Shown here one piece after another: positions 14,195 to 20,451 of a stretch of DNA of 20,451 bases; the stretch's first letter is position 1, and every line of letters starts with the position of its first letter. Below the pieces are notes generated by a model, which made no database searches, had not been told where the DNA came from, and worked only from the letters and a program-made list of their open reading frames with translations. The translations under genes were made by a program, and so were the position numbers. Origin of the DNA: JBBILG01 sp037445085 (GTDB lineage Bacteria; Pseudomonadota; Gammaproteobacteria; Burkholderiales; Methylophilaceae); contig JBBILG010000026.1 in assembly GCA_037445085.1 (NCBI GenBank), positions 1-20,451 of the forward strand. Direction: 5' to 3'.

Positions 14195-15139
14195 TCAGTA
14201 GGCTTCACGGTATTTCTTGCGGGTCCAGTGCCCGAGCAGGTTGAGTGTCAGCGTCATCAGCACCAGCATCAGGCCGGCGGCGAAGATGCTCTGGTAACCG
14301 ATGCTGCCGTGCGGCAGATCGCCCATGGCCACCTGCACGATGTAGGTGGTGATAGTGGCCGCGCCCTCCATGGGGTTGAAGGTCAGATTGGGCTGTTGGC
14401 CGGCGGCAATAGCGACCACCATGGTCTCGCCCACCGCGCGCGAGATGCCGAGGATGTAGGCGGCCACGATGCCCGAGGTGGCGGCGGGGGTCACCACCCT
14501 GACGGCGGTCTGGAAGCGGGTGGCGCCCATCGCGTAGGAGCCTTCGCGCATGCTCATGGGCACGGCGCGCATGGCATCCTCGGAAACCGAGGTGATATAG
14601 GGGATGATCATGATGCCGACCACGATGCCGGCGCTGAGCATGTTGAAGCTGGGCAGGCCGGGGATGACCTGTTGCAGCATGGGTGTGACGACCAGCAGGG
14701 CGAAATAGCCGAAGGCAATGGTCGGCACGCCTTCGATCAGTTCCAGGAAAGGCTTGACCACCTCGCGCACGCGGCGCGAGGCGAACTCGGATAGATAGAT
14801 CGCGCCGATGCTGCCGACCGGGATGGCGAACAGCAATGCGATGGTGGCGACGACCAGCGTGCCGGTGAGCAGCGGCAGGATGCCGTAACGGGGGTTCTCG
14901 AACAGCGGGGACCATACCGTATCGGTGAGGAAATCCACCAGCGAGACATACTTGAAGAATGGCAGCGATTCGTAGAGCAGGATGGCCACGATGGCGATGG
15001 TGGTGGCCACGGCGGACAGTGCGGCCAGCAGCAGGAGCAGTTCGATGAAGCGTTCCTTGAGGTTGCGGTTGAAATTTTTCCGCAGGCGCTGGCTGACTTG
15101 GAGTTCTGGCATGTCGGGTTTGAGCACGTGGCTGACCAT
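14195..15139 (-). CDS. pstC: Phosphate ABC transporter permease PstC
   Basis: Inner-membrane permease subunit of the Pst importer, 314 residues from ATG 15139 (E. coli has 319). The next in-frame ATG, 15112, would give 305. The frame is open further upstream to 15286, inside pstS, but that extension would read through the pstS end and the hairpin and has no family similarity. Six hydrophobic helices are visible, with the coupling loop EGSYAMGATRFQTAVRVVTP and ISRAVGETMVVAIAAG. Neither start has a clear Shine-Dalgarno sequence. It lies 88 bases after the pstS stop, with a terminator-like hairpin between. Confidence 0.96.
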   Translation of the reverse strand: MVSHVLKPDMPELQVSQRLRKNFNRNLKERFIELLLLLAALSAVATTIAIVAILLYESLPFFKYVSLVDFLTDTVWSPLFENPRYGILPLLTGTLVVATIALLFAIPVGSIGAIYLSEFASRRVREVVKPFLELIEGVPTIAFGYFALLVVTPMLQQVIPGLPSFNMLSAGIVVGIMIIPYITSVSEDAMRAVPMSMREGSYAMGATRFQTAVRVVTPAATSGIVAAYILGISRAVGETMVVAIAAGQQPNLTFNPMEGAATITTYIVQVAMGDLPHGSIGYQSIFAAGLMLVLMTLTLNLLGHWTRKKYREAY

Positions 15140-15176
15140 GGTGGGATGTGAAACAACTATTGTAAATGAAACAGTC

Positions 15177-15216
15177 CGGAGAAAACGAAAGAGGGGTGGT
15201 ATCTTGCCACCCCTCT
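15177..15216 (-). terminator. Attenuating hairpin between pstS and pstC
   Basis: AGAGGGGTGG (15190-15199) and CCACCCCTCT (15207-15216) form a perfect 10-bp stem with a 7-base loop. Reading on the minus strand, the stem is followed by TTCGTTTTC, a T-rich tail with interruptions. It lies 11 bases after the pstS stop. Partial termination or 3'-end protection here would leave more pstS than pstCAB message, the usual need for a periplasmic binding protein. Confidence 0.7.
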
Positions 15217-15227
15217 CCGGCCGGGCA

Positions 15228-16232
15228 TCAGTTGATGCGCTTGAGCAAGTCTTCGATCTTGACGCCCACTTCGGGCACGCCGCCAAAGCCGGTACCCGGC
15301 TTCAGCGCCTTCCAGTGCGCATACACGGCATCGATTTCATGCTGCGGCAGCGGCACGTACTTCACTTCCTTGATGAGCGGGGTGGAGTTCTTCAGATAAA
15401 AATCGACGAATTCCTTCACATGCGGCTTGAAGGCCGCGGCGGTGGCGTTGACGTAAATGAAGATCGGACGCGACAGCGGCTGATAGGTGCCGTGCATCAC
15501 CGTTTCCACGGAGGGTGCCACGGCCGGGGCGCCCGGCTTGGCCACGATGGAGACGGAGCGCAGCTTGTCCTTGTTTTCTTCGTAGTAGGCATAACCGAAG
15601 TAGCCGAGCGCACCCTTGTCGCCGGACACGCCCTTCACCAGCACGTTATCGTCCTCGGAGGCGGTGAAGTCGCCGCGGCTGGACTTGGCCTTGCCGACGA
15701 CGGCCTCGGTGAAGTAGTCGAAGGTGCCGGAGTCGGCGCCGGGGCCGAACAGCTTGAGCGGCTGGGCCGGCCAGGCCGGGTTGACGTCCTTCCAGGTCTT
15801 GGTCTTGCCCTGGGCGGCCGGTTCCCACATCTTCTTGAGTTCGGCCACGGTCATGGTCTTGGCCCAGTCGTTGTTGGGGTTGATCACCACGGTCAGCGCG
15901 TCATAGGCGACCGGCAGCTCGATGTACTGGATGCCGGCTTCCTTGCAGGCGTCCATCTCCCTCTTCAGGATGGGGCTGGAAGCGCCGGAGATGTCGATCT
16001 CGCCGCGGCAGAACTTCTTGAAGCCGCCGCCAGTGCCGGAAATGCCCACGGTGACCTTGATCTCGCCTTTCTTGGCCTTCTGGAATTCTTCGGCGACCGC
16101 TTCGGTGACGGGATACACCGTGCTGGAACCGTCGACCTTGACCACCTTCTGGTTGGCCAGGGCGGCGGTGGAGCTGAACATGGCGCCGACGATGGCGGCG
16201 ACGCCGACTACGCTTGCGAGCTTGAATTGCAT
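15228..16232 (-). CDS. pstS: Periplasmic phosphate-binding protein
   Basis: Captures phosphate in the periplasm for PstCAB. It has 334 residues with a clear signal peptide: a Lys at position 4, a hydrophobic core up to about residue 20, and AALA before NQ as the probable cleavage site near residue 26. Phosphate-contact loops are present: DGSSTVYP, SGTGGGFKKF, DISGASSP and GPGADSGTFDYF. The start has GGAGG 5-6 bases upstream (16238-16242). It is first in the pst operon and is preceded by a Pho box. The gene on the other side is divergent. Confidence 0.97.
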   Translation of the reverse strand: MQFKLASVVGVAAIVGAMFSSTAALANQKVVKVDGSSTVYPVTEAVAEEFQKAKKGEIKVTVGISGTGGGFKKFCRGEIDISGASSPILKREMDACKEAGIQYIELPVAYDALTVVINPNNDWAKTMTVAELKKMWEPAAQGKTKTWKDVNPAWPAQPLKLFGPGADSGTFDYFTEAVVGKAKSSRGDFTASEDDNVLVKGVSGDKGALGYFGYAYYEENKDKLRSVSIVAKPGAPAVAPSVETVMHGTYQPLSRPIFIYVNATAAAFKPHVKEFVDFYLKNSTPLIKEVKYVPLPQHEIDAVYAHWKALKPGTGFGGVPEVGVKIEDLLKRIN

Positions 16233-16275
16233 GACGACCTCCGTTCAAGAGTGGGTAGGAAATTGCTAGGTCTCC

Positions 16276-16309
16276 ACTCTACCCGTGGAGTGTTACAGTG
16301 ATGTGACAA
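16276..16309 (-). promoter_or_regulatory. Pho box and -10 of the pst operon
   Basis: On the minus strand TTGTCAC-ATCA-CTGTAAC (16309-16292) matches the PhoB box, each half differing from CTGTCAC at one base. Ten bases later TAGAGT (16281-16276) is a 4-of-6 -10. The pstS ATG follows 43 bases downstream. A Pho box at pstS is expected from known Pho regulons, and it calibrates the other boxes in this window. Confidence 0.8.
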
Positions 16310-16353
16310 ATTGCCCGTCTCCTGCCATGCCATGCGGCGGTGTCACGGCGCGC

Positions 16354-16382
16354 TTGGGGAAACGCCGCCAAGCGGGTAGTAT
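16354..16382 (+). promoter_or_regulatory. Possible sigma-70-type promoter of the DUF4010 gene
   Basis: TTGGGG (16354-16359) and TAGTAT (16377-16382) are 17 bases apart, matching 3 of 6 and 4 of 6 of the consensus hexamers. No Pho box precedes this -10 at the spacing used elsewhere, so the gene need not be part of the phosphate response. Confidence 0.3.
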
Positions 16383-16406
16383 TCCAGCATCCTGTCCGAC
16401 GCCGCC

Positions 16407-17690
16407 ATGCCCATGGATTTGACCAGTCTTACCAGCCAGGAGAACGGTCTGCAGCATTTGCCGGCCTTCATCACCAGCCTGGCGCTCGGCCTGCTCATCG
16501 GGCTGGAGCGCGAGCGCAATCCTACGGCCAAGGCCGGCCTGCGGACTTTCGCGCTCACCGCCATGCTGGGCACGCTGATGGCGTTGCTGTCGGACACCAT
16601 GCAGACGCCCTGGCCACTGGTCGCGGCCATCCTCATCGTGGGCGGCATCATCATCGTCGCCTACAAGGATACCTTGAGCACCGAGGATCCGGGCACCACC
16701 ACCCAGGCGGCCTTGGTGCTGTGTTTCGGTCTGGGCGCCATGGTTTGGTACGGCCACGACAGGCTGGCGGTGATGCTGGCCATCGCCATCACCGTGCTGC
16801 TCCATTTCAAGCCCGAGCTGCACCGCATGAGCGAGCACCTGTCGCGGCAGGACCTGCGATCGGTGCTGCAGTTCGCGGTGCTGAGCTTCATCGTTCTGCC
16901 CATCTTGCCGGACCGCAGCCTGGGGCCATACGACGCGCTCAACCCCCGCCAGATCTGGCTGATGGTGGTGCTGATTTCCGGCATCAGCCTGGCTGGCTAC
17001 ATCGCCCTGCGCCTGGTCGGGCAGCGCTATGGCGCGCCGCTGCTGGGATTTCTCGGCGGCCTCGTTTCCAGCACCGCGACCACGCTGATCTATGCCCGTC
17101 ACGGCCTGCGCGGCGAGCATCTGCGCCGCATGGCGGTGGTGGTCATCCTCATCGCCAACCTGGTCGTGCTGGTGCGCCTGGGGGTGATCGGCGGTGCGGT
17201 GTCGCCGGGCATCCTGCCGCATCTCGTTCCGTTGCTGATCGGCGGCCTGTTGCCAGGCGGCGTGGTCGCCTACTTCATGTGGCGGCGCATGGGCAGCGGC
17301 GGCGAACTGCCCGTGCCGGAGATCAGCAACCCCACCGAGATGCGCGTGGCCTTGAGTTTCGGCCTGCTCTACGCGGTGGTGCTGCTGCTCGCCGCCTGGC
17401 TTTCCGACTACGCCGGCAGCCGCGGCCTTTATCTGCTCGCGCTCGTGTCCGGCCTCACCGATGTCGATGCCATCACGCTCTCCAGTCTGCGCCTGCTCGA
17501 GCAGGGCCGCATCGGCGAGGCACAGGTGGTGACGGTCGTGGCAATCGCCTATCTTTCCAATCTGGCGTTCAAGCTGGGCATGGTGCTCGCCGTCGGGGGT
17601 GTCACCATGGCCCGCCTTTCCCTGCCGCCGGCGCTTGCCGTGGCGGCCGGCATGGGCGGCGTGCTGGCCCTGGATGGCTGGATGCCTTGA
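16407..17690 (+). CDS. MgtC/SapB-like DUF4010 family membrane protein
   Basis: Integral membrane protein of 427 residues from ATG 16407; ATG 16413 is two codons later and equally plausible. The N-terminal part has the MgtC-like ITSLALGLLIGLERER (22-37). The C-terminal half carries SGLTDVDAITLSSLRL (348-363), characteristic of DUF4010. Around ten hydrophobic helices span the rest. MgtC relatives affect magnesium and phosphate homeostasis in pathogens, but for the DUF4010 branch no activity is established that I know of. It is divergent from pstS across 174 bases, and the PAS gene starts one base after its stop, so those two are probably co-transcribed. Confidence 0.85.
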   Translation: MPMDLTSLTSQENGLQHLPAFITSLALGLLIGLERERNPTAKAGLRTFALTAMLGTLMALLSDTMQTPWPLVAAILIVGGIIIVAYKDTLSTEDPGTTTQAALVLCFGLGAMVWYGHDRLAVMLAIAITVLLHFKPELHRMSEHLSRQDLRSVLQFAVLSFIVLPILPDRSLGPYDALNPRQIWLMVVLISGISLAGYIALRLVGQRYGAPLLGFLGGLVSSTATTLIYARHGLRGEHLRRMAVVVILIANLVVLVRLGVIGGAVSPGILPHLVPLLIGGLLPGGVVAYFMWRRMGSGGELPVPEISNPTEMRVALSFGLLYAVVLLLAAWLSDYAGSRGLYLLALVSGLTDVDAITLSSLRLLEQGRIGEAQVVTVVAIAYLSNLAFKLGMVLAVGGVTMARLSLPPALAVAAGMGGVLALDGWMP

Positions 17691-17691
17691 C

Positions 17692-18114
17692 GTGCGCCTG
17701 ATCGAGCCTGCCCAGTCCTCCCAGCAGCCGTTGCCCAAGCTGCTGTTCCTGCTCGATCAGCTCGAAGAACTGGCGCTGGTGGTCGACGAACGCGGACGGG
17801 TGCGGCACCTGAGTCAGGCCGCCCGGCAGCAACTGGGGAGGGACGACGAGGCGGACGGCGAGGCGGACGGCGAGGCGGACGGCGAGGCGGACGGCGAGGC
17901 ACCGCTGGCGCGCTGGGTGACGGATTTGGAGGGCGTCGGGGAGGATCGCATCGGCCGGGTGCTGGACGACTACGCGCAGATGCCGGGGCACGGGCGCGGC
18001 GCCGCCATCGTCAGGCTGCGCTGGGCGGACGGCAGCCTGCTGCCCGCCAGCGCGGCCATCTGCAAGGCCCGCCACGACGGCGCACCGCTGTTCGTCTGGC
18101 TGCTGCGCGACTAG
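17692..18114 (+). CDS. N-terminal PAS segment of a split diguanylate cyclase/phosphodiesterase
   Basis: 140 residues from a GTG one base after the DUF4010 stop, with no good Shine-Dalgarno sequence. The LLFLLDQLEELALVVDERG start and the RWADGSLLPASAAICKARHD end look like a PAS domain. Between them lies a tandem Glu-Ala-Asp-Gly repeat. The frame ends FVWLLRD followed by TAG. The downstream gene is in the same frame, beginning SRMRHAEAQLLDAQRL straight after the stop. PAS domains in such proteins usually end in a RD-x-S/T-x-R-x-x-AE linker, which is what appears if the TAG is ignored. It is therefore probably the front piece of one PAS-PAS-GGDEF-EAL protein. As a free-standing protein it would be a lone sensor domain. 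Confidence 0.62.
   Translation: MRLIEPAQSSQQPLPKLLFLLDQLEELALVVDERGRVRHLSQAARQQLGRDDEADGEADGEADGEADGEAPLARWVTDLEGVGEDRIGRVLDDYAQMPGHGRGAAIVRLRWADGSLLPASAAICKARHDGAPLFVWLLRD
17848..17900 (+). repeat. 12-bp tandem repeat, 4.4 copies, coding for EADG
   Basis: The unit GAGGCGGACGGC occurs four times without a mismatch (17848-17895) and is followed by GAGGC. It encodes Glu-Ala-Asp-Gly repeats within the first PAS segment. As the unit is a multiple of three, copy changes would alter length without shifting the frame. Confidence 0.95.
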
Positions 18115-18120
18115 TCGCGC

Positions 18121-19842
18121 ATGCGCCATGCCGAAGCGCAGTTGCTGGATGCCCAGCGTCTGGTGCGTTCCATCCTGCACAACACTTCGGAAGGTTACGT
18201 GCTGCTGGATCAGAGCGGCATGGTGCTGGACAGCAACCCCGCCTTCGAGACGATGTGCGGATGCCGCGCCCTGGACCTGCGTGATGCGCCCCTGACCGGC
18301 CTGTTCGACGACAGCGATCGTGCCGCCGTGCGCAAGCTGGTGGAAAAGCTGGGCACGGGGCGGCCGGCCAGCGCGGAAGCGATCTTGCGCCGTGCCGACG
18401 GGAGCGAGGTGGTCGGCCTGATCAAGGGGGCGCCGCTGCTCGATGCCAGCGGCGAGCAGGTTGGCATGTTCTGCCTGGTGGCCGACGTCACCGAGGCCCG
18501 CGTCCGCGAGCGCAGGATAGAGAAGCTTGCCTACTACGACCCGCTCACCGATCTTGCCAACCGCACCCTGCTCAACGAGCAGTTGCAGCAGGCCATCCTG
18601 CTGGCGCGCCGCGGCGGGCACAAGTTTGCCTTGCTGTTCCTCGATCTCGACCGCTTCAAGCACGTCAACGACACCTTCAACCATCCCTTCGGCGACCAGT
18701 TGCTGCGCCAGGTGGCCGAGCGTATCCGCGCGGTGGTGCGACGCAGCGACGTGGCGGCGCGCCTGGGCGGGGACGAATTCGTCATCGGACTCATCGAGCC
18801 GCGCCGCATCGAGGATGCCGCGCGGGTGGCGGAAAAGCTGCTCGCCGCGCTGGCCGAACCTTTCGTGATCGAGGAACAGGTCCTCCACATGAGCGGCAGC
18901 GTCGGCATCAGCGTGTTTCCAGACGATGCCGCCACGGTGGAGGAGCTGGTGCGCAACGCCGACCTCGCCATGTACCAGGCCAAGGAGGAGGGACGCAGGC
19001 GCTACTGCTATTTCACCCAGGCGCTCAACGAGCGCGTGCGCTATCAGCGCAACCTGGAGCGGCAGATGCGCGGCGCGCTGGAAGGCGACGAGTTCCGGCT
19101 TCATTATCAGCCCAAGGTGGAAACGGCGACCGGGCGCATTGTCGGCGCCGAGGCGCTGATCCGCTGGCAGAGTCCGGCGCTGGGCACGGTCTCGCCCGCC
19201 GACTTCATCCCGCTGGCGGAAGAGAACGGCATGATCGTGCCCATCGGCGCGTGGGTGCTGGAGGAAGCCGCCCGGCAGATCCGCGCCTGGCGCAAGGACT
19301 GCGGCCCGGTATCGGTGGCGGTGAACGTGTCCGGCGCGCAGCTCTTCGCCCCCGGCTTCCTGCCGCAACTGGAGGCGCTGGCGGCGGAGTCCGCCGAGGT
19401 CGCCCGCTGCCTGGAACTGGAGCTCACCGAGAGCAGCCTGATGCGCGACGTCGAGCGCGTCATTCCGCTGCTGCAGCAATTGCGCGCACTGGGTTACAGG
19501 CTGTCCATCGACGACTTCGGCACCGGCTATTCCTCGTTCAATTACCTCACACGCTTTCCCATCCACACACTCAAGATCGACCAGAGCTTCGTGCGCGACC
19601 TGCCGCACCAGGCCAATGCCGTCACCGTAGTGGGCGCCATCGCCGGCATGGCAAGGAACCTGGGCCTGGGCATCGTCGCCGAGGGCGTGGAAACGGAAGC
19701 ACAGGCGCGGCACCTGGCGGGCATCGGCTGCGACTGGCTGCAGGGGTATCTCTACAGTCGTCCGCTGTCCGCCGAGGCATTCGCCGGGCTGCTCGGAAAC
19801 GGCCCGCTCGACCGCCTCAGGGCGGGGCATATCCATCCTTGA
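18121..19842 (+). CDS. PAS-GGDEF-EAL cyclic di-GMP protein (downstream part of the split gene)
   Basis: 573 residues from ATG 18121. Domain order: PAS (about 12-130); diguanylate cyclase with GGDEF at 216-220 and a product-inhibition RxxD (RRSD) five residues before it; EAL phosphodiesterase with EAL at 344-346. Later EAL motifs NVSGAQL, LELTESSL, IDDFGTGYSSFNYL and IVAEGVETEAQ are present. All catalytic motifs are complete, so it could both make and break cyclic di-GMP. No membrane segment is visible. The ATG has no Shine-Dalgarno sequence and lies two codons after an in-frame TAG, so it is probably the rest of the preceding frame. Independent translation would need coupling to the upstream stop. 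Confidence 0.88.
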   Translation: MRHAEAQLLDAQRLVRSILHNTSEGYVLLDQSGMVLDSNPAFETMCGCRALDLRDAPLTGLFDDSDRAAVRKLVEKLGTGRPASAEAILRRADGSEVVGLIKGAPLLDASGEQVGMFCLVADVTEARVRERRIEKLAYYDPLTDLANRTLLNEQLQQAILLARRGGHKFALLFLDLDRFKHVNDTFNHPFGDQLLRQVAERIRAVVRRSDVAARLGGDEFVIGLIEPRRIEDAARVAEKLLAALAEPFVIEEQVLHMSGSVGISVFPDDAATVEELVRNADLAMYQAKEEGRRRYCYFTQALNERVRYQRNLERQMRGALEGDEFRLHYQPKVETATGRIVGAEALIRWQSPALGTVSPADFIPLAEENGMIVPIGAWVLEEAARQIRAWRKDCGPVSVAVNVSGAQLFAPGFLPQLEALAAESAEVARCLELELTESSLMRDVERVIPLLQQLRALGYRLSIDDFGTGYSSFNYLTRFPIHTLKIDQSFVRDLPHQANAVTVVGAIAGMARNLGLGIVAEGVETEAQARHLAGIGCDWLQGYLYSRPLSAEAFAGLLGNGPLDRLRAGHIHP

Positions 19843-20051
19843 CACCAACCCGGAGATTTCATCGGGTCGCGGGAGGATGGCGAGGCGATTGGCGAGCAGG
19901 TTCGCGCGTTCCGCGCCGAACCCATGGCCTGGCCCATGGGCGAGTAGGGGGCAGGATGTCGCCTAGCGCCCGCGAAGGCCGGCGGTACGAAATGGACAGG
20001 GCCCATTGCGTGTAAAACCTGCATGCATGTGACGCTCTCTCAACAGGCGGG

Positions 20052-20077
20052 CTGGCCCGGTGAAAGATCCGGGCCAG
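20052..20077 (+). terminator. GC-rich hairpin between the GGDEF-EAL gene and prfB
   Basis: CTGGCCCGG (20052-20060) and CCGGGCCAG (20069-20077) pair perfectly around an 8-base loop. GCTTTGC follows, not a clean T-run. It could end the upstream transcript weakly. It ends just 9 bases before the prfB -10, so it also occupies the -35 region. Confidence 0.45.
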
Positions 20078-20086
20078 GCTTTGCGG

Positions 20087-20092
20087 TATAAT
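20087..20092 (+). promoter_or_regulatory. -10 element of prfB
   Basis: TATAAT, a perfect consensus -10, lies 29 bases before the prfB ATG. The -35 position falls in the hairpin loop (AAGATC) and is poor. The 279-base spacer upstream (19843-20121) holds no other gene I can support. Confidence 0.55.
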
Positions 20093-20121
20093 TCGCATCT
20101 TTTCCCGCAGGATGCCGCATC

Positions 20122-20451
20122 ATGGAAACCGAACAGCTCAACCTCATCGCCAATCGCCTCGAAGACCTCGCCGCGCGCGAGCAGGCCTTACGGGGGTATC
20201 TTTGACTTCGACGGCAAGCTGGCCCGTCTGGAGGAAGTCGATCGCCTGTTGCAGGATCCCGCCGTGTGGGACGACAGCGAGCGCGCGCAGAAGCTGGGCC
20301 GTGAAAAACGCGAGCTGGAATCCATCGTCCACACCCTGATCGAGGTCGGCAGCGGCGTGCGCGACGGCGCCGAGCTGTTCGAGATGGCGCGCGAGGAGAA
20401 CGACGACGCCACCCTGCTTGCCGTGTTCCAGGATAGCGAGCGGCTGGAAGC
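20122..20451 (+). CDS. prfB: Peptide chain release factor 2, 5' part, with programmed +1 frameshift
   Basis: Recognises UGA and UAA stop codons during termination. The first frame, METEQLNLIANRLEDLAARE to RGYL, ends at TGA 20203-20205. Shifting +1 at CTT-TGA-C (20200-20206) continues DFDGKLARLEEVDRLLQDPAVWDD, the normal RF2 N-terminal domain, to the window end. The internal Shine-Dalgarno-like GGGGG at 20192-20196 precedes the CTT by three bases, exactly as in the classic autoregulatory site where low RF2 favours the shift. AGGA at 20109-20112 precedes the ATG. About 109 residues are visible of about 365. Confidence 0.97.
20192..20206 (+). promoter_or_regulatory. prfB: prfB programmed +1 frameshift site
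   Basis: GGGGGTATCTTTGAC combines the internal Shine-Dalgarno-like element, the slippery CTT-T and the in-frame TGA followed by C, a weak termination context. It makes RF2 synthesis depend inversely on RF2 level. Confidence 0.95.

Noticed and set aside
17602..19848. Minus-strand open frame of 748 codons opposite the PAS/GGDEF/EAL genes
   Set aside because: It spans both plus-strand frames and the amber codon, but shows no recognisable domain. The plus strand has complete GGDEF and EAL motifs.
19843..20051. Possible extra gene or attachment site before prfB, including CCCATGG repeated at 19919 and 19934
   Set aside because: Frames are short and without features; the repeat is a 7-base palindrome, too short to call an att site.

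Overview
The window is GC-rich, densely coding bacterial chromosome and almost certainly proteobacterial. The left edge has the order ftsH-folP-glmM, shared by gamma- and betaproteobacteria. The right edge starts prfB with its programmed +1 frameshift. The proteins read as beta- or gammaproteobacterial, and I cannot resolve further by eye. There are no rRNA or tRNA genes, CRISPR arrays, transposases or phage genes, and no gene-free stretch exceeds 300 bases.

Layout. 1-3568 (+): housekeeping genes, namely the 3' half of ftsH, folP and glmM, with a repeat-like element between ftsH and folP. 3641-6586 (+): a tightly overlapping operon of a GT4 glycosyltransferase, a PAP2 phosphatase and a PlcP-type metallophosphoesterase, then dgkA behind its own promoter. 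6659-10299 (+): an unusual pyruvate-kinase-like protein and an alpha-glucan phosphorylase. 10401-11558 (+): a second GT4 glycosyltransferase that looks like a diacylglycerol glucosyltransferase. 11727-12062 (+): a small charged orphan protein with a good terminator. 12149-16232 (-): pstSCAB, the high-affinity phosphate ABC transporter, with a hairpin after pstS and an unexplained 266-base gap between pstC and pstA. 16407-19842 (+): an MgtC/DUF4010 membrane protein and a PAS-PAS-GGDEF-EAL protein split by an in-frame amber codon. 20122-20451 (+): the 5' end of prfB.

The main observation is regulatory. Upstream of four transcription units (first glycosyltransferase operon, pyruvate-kinase-like/glgP, second glycosyltransferase, pstS) I see PhoB-box-like 7-4-7 direct repeats. 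Each is followed by exactly 10 bases and a -10-like hexamer. Three are good matches; the one before the first glycosyltransferase is weaker. The 13 kb between glmM and the DUF4010 gene therefore reads as a phosphate-starvation island. It would take up phosphate (Pst), strip phosphate from membrane lipids (PlcP-type enzyme, PAP2), rebuild the membrane with phosphate-free glycolipids (two GT4 enzymes), return diacylglycerol to phosphatidate (DgkA), and adjust glycogen and PEP metabolism (GlgP, pyruvate-kinase-like protein). PlcP plus glycosyltransferase remodelling is known in other bacteria. The combination with PAP2, DgkA, a second glycosyltransferase and an aberrant pyruvate kinase under one apparent Pho control is the part worth testing.
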